This document shows positions 16,919 to 25,976 of a stretch of 64,000 nucleotides of DNA, piece by piece (positions within the stretch are counted from its first letter, which is position 1; every line of letters starts with the position of its first letter). The notes beneath the pieces were generated by a model. The model saw only the letters and a list, made by a program, of their open reading frames with translations, did no database searches and was not told the DNA's origin. Both the position numbers and the translations under genes were made by a program. This stretch comes from an uncultured Lachnospiraceae bacterium (GTDB taxonomy: Bacteria > Bacillota > Clostridia > Lachnospirales > Lachnospiraceae), in contig CAKRJP010000002.1 in assembly GCA_934351835.1 (NCBI GenBank), positions 140,403-204,402 on the forward strand, in the 5' to 3' direction.

Positions 16919-17761
16919 TAACAAATTTGCACTTTTCACCACATGTTTTGCAAGTACGGATGTTGTAACGCTTCCGACACCTCTCGGCACAGGGCTGATA
17001 TAGGATGCTTTTTCTGCTACTGCATCGAAATCCACATCTCCACAAAGATTGCCTTCTTCATCCACATTGATACCGACATCTGCGACAATGGCACCTTCAC
17101 CGACCATATCTGCTGTCACCATTTTGGCTTTCCCGGCTGCTGCCACCAATACTTCCGCATCCGCACAGGTCTTCACCAGATTTTTCGTCTTTGTATGGCA
17201 GATTGTAACTGTTGCATTCTTCTTAAGCATCAGCATGGACAATGGTCTTCCTACCACCATGCTCCGGCCTACAATCGTCACTTTCTTTCCTGTAAGATCA
17301 ACATCATAATGTGCTAACATCTCCATAACGGCTTCTGCAGTACACGGTGCATGACCGGTCTCATCCCCGGAAAATACTTTTGCCATATTCACCGGACTCA
17401 TACAATCTACATCCTTGTATGGATGAATCATCATTTTTAACGGTTCCTCATCCAAATGCGCCGGAAGTGGGCGGAATAACAAAATTCCATGGACCGACAG
17501 ATCTGTATTTATTTCCTGGAATTTTTCTTCCAACTCCTGTTGGGAAATGTCCTCCGCCAGTTCTACCACCCGGCACTCAATCCCGGTAAGCTCCATACGT
17601 TTTTTTGCTCCGCGCTCATAAGCAAGATCATCCGGCCTTGCTCCCACACGCAGAATCGCAAGACAGGGAGAAACACCGTTGCCTTTTAATTTTTCTACTT
17701 TTTCGATAATCTCTGCTTTCATGGCCTTTGCCACTTCTGCGCCTTTCATCAGTTCACTCAT
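16901..17761 (-). CDS. folD: Bifunctional methylene-THF dehydrogenase / methenyl-THF cyclohydrolase
   Basis: FolD interconverts 5,10-methylene-, 5,10-methenyl- and 10-formyl-tetrahydrofolate with NADP(H). The 286-residue length is typical. Family motifs are visible: YERGAKKRMELTGIE with the catalytic-region Lys (Y/S-x3-K), HGILLFRPLPAHLDE, the nucleotide-binding GRSMVVGRPLSMLMLKKNAT, and the C-terminal PVPRGVGSVTTSVLAKH. It follows fchA by 18 nt, giving a folate one-carbon pair at the end of the long hydrogenase/nitrogenase-like operon. Having both FchA and FolD cyclohydrolase activities side by side is common in clostridia. Confidence 0.96.
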   Translation of the reverse strand: MSELMKGAEVAKAMKAEIIEKVEKLKGNGVSPCLAILRVGARPDDLAYERGAKKRMELTGIECRVVELAEDISQQELEEKFQEINTDLSVHGILLFRPLPAHLDEEPLKMMIHPYKDVDCMSPVNMAKVFSGDETGHAPCTAEAVMEMLAHYDVDLTGKKVTIVGRSMVVGRPLSMLMLKKNATVTICHTKTKNLVKTCADAEVLVAAAGKAKMVTADMVGEGAIVADVGINVDEEGNLCGDVDFDAVAEKASYISPVPRGVGSVTTSVLAKHVVKSANLLLTKTI

Positions 17762-17779
17762 TACTCTCTCTGCCTTTCT

Positions 17780-18409
17780 CTATCGAAGCTGCACCAGCAC
17801 ATCTGAATAAATCTTCTCTTCCAGTTTGCGTGCCTTTTCGATCAGTGCGTCCGCTTTCTGGTTCATCTCTTCCGCCACTTTGCGGTCTTTCATACATTTC
17901 GTATTGATGTATACATTCAAAGAAGAACTCTCCAGAGCACTTCTGGCAAATAACACTCCGACTCCCACATCGCTGAGTGCCATTCTGCTTCCCTTTTCTC
18001 CCAGAACCTCCAACAACTCCATCACCTGATAAATAATCTCCATCGTCTCCAGAGGAACAATACTCGCCTGATACAATGCGTTCTCCATCACGCATGCTTT
18101 TTCTGCAACCTCTTCCGGAGTACTCTTTGGCAACTTGTAGGCTTTTGCCAGCGGTTCAAAGGCTTCCGCATCTTTATCTGTATAAACTATCAGTTTATCT
18201 CTCAATATTTCAAGCTGCTCTCTTACCTGACAGATTTCTTCTTCCACATCAGCATATTTTTTCTTTCCGACAGTCAGATTTGCCACCATCATTCCCAATG
18301 CCGAGGCAAGTGCTCCGACGGTTGCTGCCGCTCCACCGCCCCCCGGTACAGGTGCTTTTGAGGATAATAAGCCTATAAATTCTGTCGCTTTTTGATCTAA
18401 TATTTTCAT
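17780..18409 (-). CDS. fchA: Methenyl-THF cyclohydrolase / formiminotetrahydrofolate cyclodeaminase family
   Basis: The 209-residue all-alpha protein has the cyclodeaminase pattern: FIGLLSSKAPVPGGGGAAAT at the N-terminus (the glycine-rich folate-binding turn), GALASALGMMVANLTVGKKK and a VAEKACVMEN helix. This family converts formimino- or methenyl-THF species in clostridial purine and histidine catabolism or acetogenic one-carbon flow. The ATG at 18409 is preferred over the upstream in-frame ATG because GGAGA lies 7 nt before it. It is separated from hydE by 97 nt containing a weak terminator-like hairpin, so it may belong partly to a separate unit with folD. Confidence 0.9.
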   Translation of the reverse strand: MKILDQKATEFIGLLSSKAPVPGGGGAAATVGALASALGMMVANLTVGKKKYADVEEEICQVREQLEILRDKLIVYTDKDAEAFEPLAKAYKLPKSTPEEVAEKACVMENALYQASIVPLETMEIIYQVMELLEVLGEKGSRMALSDVGVGVLFARSALESSSLNVYINTKCMKDRKVAEEMNQKADALIEKARKLEEKIYSDVLVQLR

Positions 18410-18443
18410 GTTGTATCTCCATCTCTTCCATTTTCTCATTCTT

Positions 18444-18467
18444 CAAAAAGATTTCTCAAAAAATCTT
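18444..18467 (-). terminator. Weak terminator or attenuator between hydE and fchA
   Basis: On the minus strand AAGATTT pairs with AAATCTT (18461-18467 with 18448-18454) and is followed by TTTTG. The stem is short and the U-tract only four bases, so partial read-through from hydE into fchA-folD is plausible. Confidence 0.4.
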
Positions 18468-18506
18468 ATTGTACAACATCTTAGGCTATTTTATTTTCAA
18501 AGTCAA

Positions 18507-19553
18507 TTATTCCCTGTAATCCCCTCTGGAAATTTTCACCTGATAGCCTACTGTCTCGATTCGTCTCTGCATACACATCCGGCATTCAGCCGCCTCATCG
18601 CCGGTGCATATCTTTCCGTCATAGAGCAAATATTTTCCCCGGACTTCCACCGGAGAAAGATTCGGCATCACCACATTTGACCCGGCTAAAATGCCTTTCT
18701 CCCGCCCCATCGGATGGATTGTTCCAAGGGCTGTTGTCGCCGGAAGGAGTACGTGTGGGAACATTAACCTAAGGATTCCCAGAAGATGCAGTGTGTCGTC
18801 TAATGTCCCCGATGGTTCTTTTGCAAATGGGGTATCTTTATGCGCGATAAATGGACCAATTCCGATCATATGTGGCTGTAATTCTTTCATAAAGAGAAGA
18901 TCTTCCACTAAGTATTCTGGTATCTGTCCCGGAGATCCTACCATTATTCCACATCCCACCTGATAGCCGATCTCTTTTAGATCAAACAAACATTTCTTTC
19001 GATGTTCCAGGCTCAGGGACTCCGGATGAAGCATCCTGTAATGTGCCGGATCTGCGGTTTCATGTCTTAATAAATACCTCTCTGCTCCCGCTTCATAATA
19101 AGCCTTATAGGAATCATAGGATTTTTCACCGATAGAAAGAGTGATTGCACAGTCCGGATGTTCTTTTCTGATCTCTGCTACAATCTCACAGATTTTCTCA
19201 TCCGTATAATAACCATCCTCGCCGCCCTGCAGCACAAACGTCCGGAACCCCAGTTCGTACCCCTGTCTGCAGCAATTAAGGATCTGTTCTTTTGTCAGGC
19301 GGTAACGATTGGCCTTACAGTTACTTTTTCGTATTCCACAATAGTAACAGTCATTTTTGCAGTAGTTGGTAAATTCAATCAAACCACGGAGATAAACGTC
19401 TTTTCCATAGATTTCTTCTCTTACCTGCCTTGCCTGTTCATAGAGATATTCTTCCTCCTCCGCACTCCAGTCCTGTAAAAGTTCTGCGAATTCTTTCCTG
19501 GATAATATGTTTTTTTCACGCAGCTTATCAATTAACGGTTTCTTCATATTCAT
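18507..19553 (-). CDS. hydE: [FeFe]-hydrogenase maturation radical SAM protein HydE
   Basis: HydE is a radical SAM enzyme that processes the Fe(CO)2(CN)-cysteine intermediate during H-cluster assembly. The 348-residue protein shows the radical SAM cluster motif as C65xxxC69xxC72 (YCKNDCYYCGIR), then the HydE/BioB-like barrel with RYLLRHETADPAHYRMLHP and the GCGIMVGSPGQ segment. C-terminal cysteines (CRMCMQRR) may hold an accessory cluster as in some HydE proteins. It overlaps the aspartase-like gene by 26 nt. HydF is two genes upstream, but HydG and the hydrogenase itself are absent from this window. Confidence 0.95.
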   Translation of the reverse strand: MNMKKPLIDKLREKNILSRKEFAELLQDWSAEEEEYLYEQARQVREEIYGKDVYLRGLIEFTNYCKNDCYYCGIRKSNCKANRYRLTKEQILNCCRQGYELGFRTFVLQGGEDGYYTDEKICEIVAEIRKEHPDCAITLSIGEKSYDSYKAYYEAGAERYLLRHETADPAHYRMLHPESLSLEHRKKCLFDLKEIGYQVGCGIMVGSPGQIPEYLVEDLLFMKELQPHMIGIGPFIAHKDTPFAKEPSGTLDDTLHLLGILRLMFPHVLLPATTALGTIHPMGREKGILAGSNVVMPNLSPVEVRGKYLLYDGKICTGDEAAECRMCMQRRIETVGYQVKISRGDYRE

Positions 19554-20883
19554 GCTTTTCTTGCTCCAATATCTTTTTTGCCTCTTTTATTTCGTATCGT
19601 TTCAGGATTTCGCTCACTCTGTCATATCCAAGGAGCGGAACATAAGCCGTTGCAAAAGCAAAGGAATTTTCCAGATATTTGTTACAGTTTTTTGTTTCTA
19701 CTTTTAATGTCTTCACTGCCTTTTCTCTGAAAATCCGAACAGTATCACTCATAAGTTCCAGACTCTCAAGTATGGATTCTGCCATCAGCGGACCAAATGC
19801 ATTAAGTTCGAATTCTCCACGGCCTGCTGCCATCATGATTGCAGTGTCGTTAGCACAGACACGCATAGAAGTCTGCATAACCATCTCCGGAATGACCGGG
19901 TTAATTTTCCCCGGCATGATACTACTTCCCTGCTGCATTGCAGCCAGACGTATTTCTCCCAATCCTCCATAAGGTCCGGAATTCATTAACCGAAGATCAT
20001 TACTGATTTTTAACAAATTCACTGCCAGTGCCTTTAAAAGACCAGACACTTCTACATACACATCCATATTTTGCGTGATGTCCATCGGATACTCTGCTGC
20101 TGCCAGCCCAAGTCCTGTCAGATTACGCAGTTTCTCCACTACACGAAATCTGTATTTTCGTTCTGTTGTGTCACTTCCGCCAACTGCTGTTCCTCCAAGG
20201 TTAATCTGGCGTAGCCGTTCCTCTACTTTATAAAGCCTCCACCGGTCCCTCGCAATTCCCTGGGCATAAGCTCCGAACTCCTGTCCCATCGTGACTGGCA
20301 CTGCATCCATCAATTCTGTACGCCCAAGTTTTTTGATATCTTCATACTCATTTTCTTTTTCCTGCAATATCTTCTGAAGTTTCGCACACTCTTCAGATAA
20401 AATCCGAAGTCTTTCTATCGCTGCAATCCGAAGTCCTGTCGGATAAACATCATTTGTCGACTGTCCTCTGTTCACATCATCGATTGGATGTACATATTCA
20501 TACTCTCCGGGGTTGTGCCCAAGTTTTATCAATGCAAGATTTGCCAGCACTTCATTGACATTCATATTCGTTGACGTCCCCGCACCGCCCTGTAATGCCT
20601 GCAACGGAAAATATTCTCTTTTTTCCTTATATAAAATTTCATCACAGACTTCTGAAATTGCATGATAAACCTCTGCCTTCTCCGGATGAAGTTCTTCGTA
20701 AGTCAGGGCCGCTGCCTTTTTCACCATTACAATTCCACGGATCAGATGATAATTCACTTTTTCCCCGTTTAGATCAAAATTTTCCAATGCCCGGACAGTA
20801 TTGATTCCGTACATTACATTGCATGCAATCTTTTTTTCTCCCAATGCATCACGCTCAACTCTATATCTGGCCCCATTCTCCAT
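19528..20883 (-). CDS. Aspartate ammonia-lyase-like protein in the hydrogenase maturation operon
   Basis: A 451-residue member of the fumarase/aspartase superfamily, which eliminates ammonia (or another group) from aspartate-like substrates to give fumarate. The superfamily loop is clear as GSSIMPGKINPVIPE, and two other conserved regions are GAGTSTNMNVNEVLAN and DDVNRGQSTNDVYPTG. These fit aspartase better than fumarase or argininosuccinate lyase. It lies between hydF (30 nt) and hydE (26-nt overlap). Aspartase-like genes do occur in clostridial hyd clusters; a role in supplying ammonia for the bridging dithiomethylamine ligand has been suggested, but that is not shown here. Confidence 0.88.
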   Translation of the reverse strand: MENGARYRVERDALGEKKIACNVMYGINTVRALENFDLNGEKVNYHLIRGIVMVKKAAALTYEELHPEKAEVYHAISEVCDEILYKEKREYFPLQALQGGAGTSTNMNVNEVLANLALIKLGHNPGEYEYVHPIDDVNRGQSTNDVYPTGLRIAAIERLRILSEECAKLQKILQEKENEYEDIKKLGRTELMDAVPVTMGQEFGAYAQGIARDRWRLYKVEERLRQINLGGTAVGGSDTTERKYRFRVVEKLRNLTGLGLAAAEYPMDITQNMDVYVEVSGLLKALAVNLLKISNDLRLMNSGPYGGLGEIRLAAMQQGSSIMPGKINPVIPEMVMQTSMRVCANDTAIMMAAGRGEFELNAFGPLMAESILESLELMSDTVRIFREKAVKTLKVETKNCNKYLENSFAFATAYVPLLGYDRVSEILKRYEIKEAKKILEQEKHEYEETVN

Positions 20884-20913
20884 GTCTTCTCTCTCCTGTC
20901 TTTTGGATATGCT

Positions 20914-22107
20914 CTACTTCTGCAAATACGGAAATATTCCAAGACTTCTCTGCAAGATTCCCTGCATATATGCAATCACCGTTCCATAATTCGTAATCGG
21001 AACATTTTGATCCTCCGCACACTTCATGCGATAACGTACTTCCCGTTCTGTCAGCATACAGCCTCCACAGTGGATCACAAGTGCATAAGAAGACAAATCT
21101 TCCGGGAAGTCTCTTCCGGAACTGGTCTCAATCGTAATCTGTGCACCTGTATATTGTTTCAGCCACCGGGGGATTTTTACGGTTCCTATATCATCACACT
21201 GTCTGTGGTGAGTACACCCCTCAGAGATTAAAATCTTATCTCCGTCTTTTAAGTGTTCCATTGCCCGGACACCTTCCACAGCCGTCTCAAGAAAGCCTTT
21301 GTATCTTGCCATCAAGATTGAAAATGACGTAAGTGGAATATCCTCCGGCACATCTGCCGACACTTTTGCAAACACCTGACTATCCGTAATGACCAGTGCC
21401 GGTTTTTCCGCCAGCTTTTCCAACAATCCCCGTAATTCATATTCTTTTACACAGATAGCACTGGCATCTGCTTCCAGCACATCCCGGATAACCATCTGCT
21501 GAGGAAGGATCAAACGTCCTTTTGGCGCTGCCTTATCAATCGGTATCACCAAAACCACCAATTGATCCGGATGTATCAGATCTCCTACTAATTGAAGTTT
21601 TCCTGCATCCGTCTTGACCAGTTCTCCCGTCTTTTCTTTTAATTCTTCGATTTTCTGACGTTTTACCGCGCTTACATAAATGCTCTTTGCACTGTCTTCC
21701 GGTACTTCTTCCAACAGGTCTGCCTTATTAAAAGCAATCAGATAAGGAATGTTTTTCTTTCGGATCAGAGCTAACAGTTCTTCCTCGCACTCTTTCATTC
21801 CTTCTGTTGCATCTACCACCAAAATAGCAATATCGATCCTGTTCAATACCTGTTTCGTCTTCCCCACACGCATCTCTCCCAATGCGCCCTCATCGTCATA
21901 TCCCGGAGTATCTATGATTACCACCGGGCCTAACGGAAGTAATTCCATAGACTTGCGAACAGGATCCGTCGTAGTTCCCTTCACATCCGACACCACCGAC
22001 AATTCCTGTCCGGTAAATGCATTAACAAGACTTGATTTCCCGGCGTTTCTCCGGCCAAAAAAACCGATATGTAACCGTTCCGCAGACGGCGTCTCATTTA
22101 ATCCCAT
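20914..22107 (-). CDS. hydF: [FeFe]-hydrogenase maturation GTPase HydF
   Basis: HydF is the scaffold on which the 2Fe subcluster is built before transfer to HydA. The 397-residue protein has an N-terminal GTPase domain (G1 GRRNAGKS at 18-25, G3 DTPG, G4 NKAD), a middle dimerisation domain, and a C-terminal cluster-binding domain with C298-x-H300 and HCGGC at 346-350, matching CxHx(46-53)HCxxC. The start overlaps the end of the upstream nitrogenase-like gene by 10 nt. All residues expected for function are present. Confidence 0.96.
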   Translation of the reverse strand: MGLNETPSAERLHIGFFGRRNAGKSSLVNAFTGQELSVVSDVKGTTTDPVRKSMELLPLGPVVIIDTPGYDDEGALGEMRVGKTKQVLNRIDIAILVVDATEGMKECEEELLALIRKKNIPYLIAFNKADLLEEVPEDSAKSIYVSAVKRQKIEELKEKTGELVKTDAGKLQLVGDLIHPDQLVVLVIPIDKAAPKGRLILPQQMVIRDVLEADASAICVKEYELRGLLEKLAEKPALVITDSQVFAKVSADVPEDIPLTSFSILMARYKGFLETAVEGVRAMEHLKDGDKILISEGCTHHRQCDDIGTVKIPRWLKQYTGAQITIETSSGRDFPEDLSSYALVIHCGGCMLTEREVRYRMKCAEDQNVPITNYGTVIAYMQGILQRSLGIFPYLQK

Positions 22108-23303
22108 GTTCCTTCCTCCTTCTCAAAAATCCGCAACAGATCCGGCATTATTTTCAAATAGCATCTTCCTGAAAATGCCGCATGCGGAAGTTCATAAAAA
22201 TGACTTCCTTCCGGACAGATCGGACGGTACAGTGGATCTGCCACAATATTCTTTTTCCCTTTTAGTGCCTGTTCGATCGACTCTTCACTCCGAAGGTGCA
22301 GATCTCCATCCGCTAATAATTCTTCGCACTTTTCCATCGGCGAAATTACTTGTACATCATAACCATAAGTTTCCGTGATTGCTGCTGCCAGAGACCCCAT
22401 CGTGACAGGCTCGCCGATGATCGTTACTTGTGATTTTGGTAAGTTCACTGTTTCTGTCCCATCTGGTGTTTCCGCCATTGATCTTGACCAATTCATACAT
22501 TCTCGTTCACTGCACAAGACTCGACTCTTTCTATCCGTCTCTGCCTGTCGGAGTGCAGACATCACTCGGTCTCTGAGCGGCCCGATCGGTACGCCGGCTA
22601 CATAAGGAATCTGAAACTCTTTTTCCAGATATCGTGCAGTCTCAATCCCGATCTGCGATACAACCAGATTCACACTGGCCGCACCGGATGTCTTCAGTTT
22701 CTCCAATGAATCGCCCATTGCCCAGACACTTTGTACTTCAAATTTCTCCTCTTCCAGAACTTTTTTCATAGATTTCACAGCATCCTTATATGTATAGTCC
22801 AGCGGCGTCATTCCAAGTATATTTACTGTATGCTCGCGTTTTTCTTCTGATTTTTCTACAAATCGTTCCGCCAGTTGTCTAAATGCTGCTCCTGCTCCCT
22901 GCACATAATCATGCATTCCATTGGTCTCCACCGCAAATGTCGGAATTTTTGTCTCTCTTTCTATGATTCTTGCCAGTGCCTTAAAATCCGTTCCGTTTAA
23001 GAACGGTACCGGAGATCCACAGAGTGCTATAAACTTTGGTTGCAGACGTTTAGCCGCATCTATCACATCATCAACCATTTTCCGGTCATTTCCCATAACA
23101 GCGTCAACTTCAGTAAGCCCTGTAATAAAGATCTGGCTGTCCATCTCATACCAACGGATCTCATCATGGGTATTATAAGTGGAGTTGCAGCCGGAAGGAT
23201 CATGCATAACTACCATTCCTCCCAGTTCAAACAATGCGGAACAAACGCCTGATACGTCTGCTGTATAAACCGGAATAATCCGGTAAGCATTCTCTATATG
23301 CAA
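22098..23303 (-). CDS. Nitrogenase component-1-like protein (small type, pair B)
   Basis: The 401-residue protein belongs to the NifD/NifK/NifE/NifN-like oxidoreductase superfamily. Its N-terminus has SGVCSALFELGGMVVMHD followed by PSGC, resembling the P-cluster loop GPxGC of NifD. FIALCGSPVPFLNGTDF matches the CxxxLIGDD-type loop. Candidate cluster ligands are C21, C39 and C95. A second Rossmann-like half includes NILGMTPLDYTYKDAVKSMK. The start is TTG at 23303, behind a G-rich ribosome site, and overlaps the 462-residue partner by 10 nt. It is paralogous to the 351-residue protein at 29709-30764. It is too short and too diverged to be NifD, BchN/B or CfbD by eye; its substrate is unknown. 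Confidence 0.82.
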   Translation of the reverse strand: MHIENAYRIIPVYTADVSGVCSALFELGGMVVMHDPSGCNSTYNTHDEIRWYEMDSQIFITGLTEVDAVMGNDRKMVDDVIDAAKRLQPKFIALCGSPVPFLNGTDFKALARIIERETKIPTFAVETNGMHDYVQGAGAAFRQLAERFVEKSEEKREHTVNILGMTPLDYTYKDAVKSMKKVLEEEKFEVQSVWAMGDSLEKLKTSGAASVNLVVSQIGIETARYLEKEFQIPYVAGVPIGPLRDRVMSALRQAETDRKSRVLCSERECMNWSRSMAETPDGTETVNLPKSQVTIIGEPVTMGSLAAAITETYGYDVQVISPMEKCEELLADGDLHLRSEESIEQALKGKKNIVADPLYRPICPEGSHFYELPHAAFSGRCYLKIMPDLLRIFEKEEGTWD

Positions 23304-24682
23304 CTTTCACACCCCCATCCTTTTCGTATGATCAGATTTTTTGTATCTTTCGGTTCTTTATATGCCTCTTCTATCAGCCTCATAGTCTCTCTGATTCCGG
23401 AAAACCCAAACAATCCGCCACCCTGTACTACATTCACAAAATGGTCAGTGCCTTCAAACCAGGCTGCCTTCTGCCCAATTGCCAGCACTTCCGGATGATT
23501 TCTTTCCATCGTCCGGCACTCTGGTTTCATTGTCGCCACCAATGTAAGTTCCGGATACTCTTTCTGAAGCCAAAGAAAATCTTTCTCCTCTTCCGGTAAA
23601 ATTCCGTCCAAATATACCCGCTCTACTACAAATCCATGTGACAATAACAAACGTGCAAGACCTAACGGTCTCGGATGATAGGTGTAATCTATGGAAATCG
23701 GCGTACTGCCCAAAAGATCTGCGGTTCGCAAAATAGCATCTTCACATTGACAGATTTCTTCTGCAATCCTTTCCTCAAATTTTTCAAAGTTACCGCGACT
23801 TTCAAAAACACCTGCTACACCGGTTTCTTTCCTGCCAATCGCACTTTTTTCTAATAATACCAGAATTCTTTTCCACTCTTCTTTAATTTCTTCATAATCA
23901 AAACTCATCGGAAGATAAAGAAATGGTCTCTGTAATCTTTCTGCCAGCTTTTCTCCACCCATCTTTCCAGATGGATATGTCACAACAAATGCTTCACTCT
24001 CTCCCATTGAAAGATAATCCTGATAATCCTTCAACGTGCTGATTTCTTTTAATGTTCCTCCTGCTTCGGAAATCAATCTTTTCAGATCACTGTTATTATC
24101 CAGCGGCAGATCACTTCCCACCAGACTGAATATACCGTTTTTCACCGGAAGTTCCCGAATGGGATCATACATACTTTTTCGCAGCTTCTGATCCGGTGTC
24201 GGCCCCTTTTTCTGAAGCAGACAATCCATGAAGCATCGGGCAAAAAAGATATTCGGAAACATTTCTCCTAATTTTCGGTAAATATAATCCAGATCACATC
24301 CCAAAAACTGATGTACACATACCGTAAAAAGAAGGACCACCGGCGGTTGTTTTTCTAATTTACGGATACATGCCGCCACACCTTCAATGGTGACGTCCTC
24401 CAATTTCCCGGAAATCATATCTTCCTCTTCCAGGATTACAAAAGAAAAACGTTCCTGAGCATTCATCTCTGCCGCTGTCAGCACAACACCCCGCATACAG
24501 TTATAAGCGCATACATAGATCTGTCTTGCTTCCGGGACCAGCATTCCCATATGTACAATATTCCAGGTACCATGGGCCGGGGAATTAAACTCCAGTACAT
24601 TGGCGAACGGTGCCGGAAATGCCGCATCTTTAATCAGTATTTCCATATTTTTTGTAAGTTCTGGTTTTACTTTTTTCAACAT
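23294..24682 (-). CDS. Nitrogenase component-1-like protein (large type, pair B)
   Basis: The 462-residue protein is the partner of the 401-residue protein downstream and is paralogous to the 430-residue protein at 30766-32058. Shared landmarks are FNSPAHGTWNIVHMG near residue 33, VCAYNCMRG (two Cys), LFTVCVHQFLGCDLDYIYRKLG matching the CxxxLLGTDM loop, and the ARCFMD...KSMYDPIR stretch. These suggest a metal-cluster site at the dimer interface. No FeMo-cofactor His/Cys motif of NifD is evident. It lies 17 nt after the TM1266-type gene in the same operon. The function is not known. Confidence 0.8.
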   Translation of the reverse strand: MLKKVKPELTKNMEILIKDAAFPAPFANVLEFNSPAHGTWNIVHMGMLVPEARQIYVCAYNCMRGVVLTAAEMNAQERFSFVILEEEDMISGKLEDVTIEGVAACIRKLEKQPPVVLLFTVCVHQFLGCDLDYIYRKLGEMFPNIFFARCFMDCLLQKKGPTPDQKLRKSMYDPIRELPVKNGIFSLVGSDLPLDNNSDLKRLISEAGGTLKEISTLKDYQDYLSMGESEAFVVTYPSGKMGGEKLAERLQRPFLYLPMSFDYEEIKEEWKRILVLLEKSAIGRKETGVAGVFESRGNFEKFEERIAEEICQCEDAILRTADLLGSTPISIDYTYHPRPLGLARLLLSHGFVVERVYLDGILPEEEKDFLWLQKEYPELTLVATMKPECRTMERNHPEVLAIGQKAAWFEGTDHFVNVVQGGGLFGFSGIRETMRLIEEAYKEPKDTKNLIIRKGWGCESCI

Positions 24683-24699
24683 CCCTTATCCCTCTGCTT

Positions 24700-24957
24700 T
24701 TATCTTTCTGTGATCACATTGGAATATGCCGTTTTCACAGATACTCCTTTCAAACGGCCGATTTTCCCGGAAAGTCCACTGATCACGTCCTGCGGTGCAT
24801 CAATAGCGATGCTGATGATACTGATATTTTTCTGTCTGTACGGAAGTCCCATTCGTCCGATAATATAAGGAGCTGCGTCATGCAGGTATTCATTGACTTT
24901 TGCCACGGCTTCTCCGTCTTCTACGATAATTGCGATCACTGCTACTCTAGTTTCCAT
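24700..24957 (-). CDS. TM1266-family iron-only hydrogenase system regulator
   Basis: An 85-residue protein with an ACT-like beta-alpha-beta layout: VAVIAIIVED at the N-terminus, HDAAPYIIGRMGLPY and ISIISIAIDAPQDVISGLSGKIGRL. This matches the small family named after Thermotoga TM1266, found beside [FeFe]-hydrogenase maturation genes and thought to be regulatory. The fold suggests ligand-binding control rather than a clear DNA-binding helix-turn-helix. Its place between hypE (14 nt) and the nitrogenase-like pair B supports one co-regulated system. Confidence 0.85.
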   Translation of the reverse strand: METRVAVIAIIVEDGEAVAKVNEYLHDAAPYIIGRMGLPYRQKNISIISIAIDAPQDVISGLSGKIGRLKGVSVKTAYSNVITER

Positions 24958-24971
24958 CTATCTCTTCTCCT

Positions 24972-25976
24972 TTAACAAATACGCGGAAGTAATTCTCCCC
25001 CAGGCTGTGCCAGTATTGTCTGCGCACCGATCTCTGTTGTCATCACTACCTGCCCCGGATGTTCTTCTGTAATCTCTCCGATCACTGCTGCATCTTTAGA
25101 ATACGGACATTTTTTCAATGTATCCACAATTGTCTGTGCCTTTTCTTTCGGTGCAATGATGACAAGTCGTCCCTCACATGCCAGGTATAATGGCTCTAAT
25201 CCCAACATTCCACAGACCCCTTTGACTTCATCTGCCACCGGAACTTCTTCCATCTTCAGATTAATCCCTACCTGGCTCTGTCCGGCAATTTCATAAAGAA
25301 CTGTTCCCACACCGCCCCTGGTGGCATCTCTGATCACATGTACATCTTTTGTCTGGTCTAATATGGATTTTACAGTGTTCCACAAAGGCGCACAGTCACT
25401 GGTCACATTCGCATCAATCCCAAAATCTTCTCTCGCTAATAAAATCGTACAGCCATGCCGTCCAACATCTCCGGTAACGATGATCGCATCCCCCGGTTTT
25501 GCATAATTCCCAGAGGTGGATACTCCCTCCAGGATCTCGCCGACACCGGTCGTCGTAATAAACACTCCATCCACCTGTCCTTTTCCGGCGACTTTCGTAT
25601 CTCCCGATACAATTCGTACACCTGCTTCTTTGGCAGTTTTTTCCATTGCCGCTGCAATCTCCTCTAACTTCTCCATCGGAAAACCTTCTTCAATAACAAA
25701 TGCACAGGACAGATACAATGGTTTTGCCCCCATACATGCCAGGTCATTGACTGTACCGCATATGGAAAGTTTTCCAATGTTTCCTCCCGGGAAAAATGCC
25801 GGTGACACAATAAATCCATCGGTGGACATTGCCATCTTATTCACCGGAGGCATCAGCACTGCTGCATCATCTGCCGTCAGATCCGGATTGCTGAAATGTT
25901 TTCCAAATACTTCATCTATTAATTCTGCGGTCTGTTTTCCGCCGGCTCCGTGAGCCATCGTTACTGTCTTTGTCAT
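24972..25976 (-). CDS. hypE: Hydrogenase maturation protein HypE (carbamoyl dehydratase)
   Basis: HypE accepts a carbamoyl group from HypF on its C-terminal cysteine and dehydrates it with ATP to thiocyanate, the source of the CN ligands. The 334-residue protein starts with MAHGAGGKQTAELI, has the ATP-binding DDAAVL and STDGFIVSPAFFPGGNIG segments, and ends in PRIC, so the essential terminal Cys is present. It overlaps hypD by 4 nt. It lies in a cluster with hypF, hypC and hypD but without hypA or hypB. Confidence 0.96.
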   Translation of the reverse strand: MTKTVTMAHGAGGKQTAELIDEVFGKHFSNPDLTADDAAVLMPPVNKMAMSTDGFIVSPAFFPGGNIGKLSICGTVNDLACMGAKPLYLSCAFVIEEGFPMEKLEEIAAAMEKTAKEAGVRIVSGDTKVAGKGQVDGVFITTTGVGEILEGVSTSGNYAKPGDAIIVTGDVGRHGCTILLAREDFGIDANVTSDCAPLWNTVKSILDQTKDVHVIRDATRGGVGTVLYEIAGQSQVGINLKMEEVPVADEVKGVCGMLGLEPLYLACEGRLVIIAPKEKAQTIVDTLKKCPYSKDAAVIGEITEEHPGQVVMTTEIGAQTILAQPGGELLPRIC

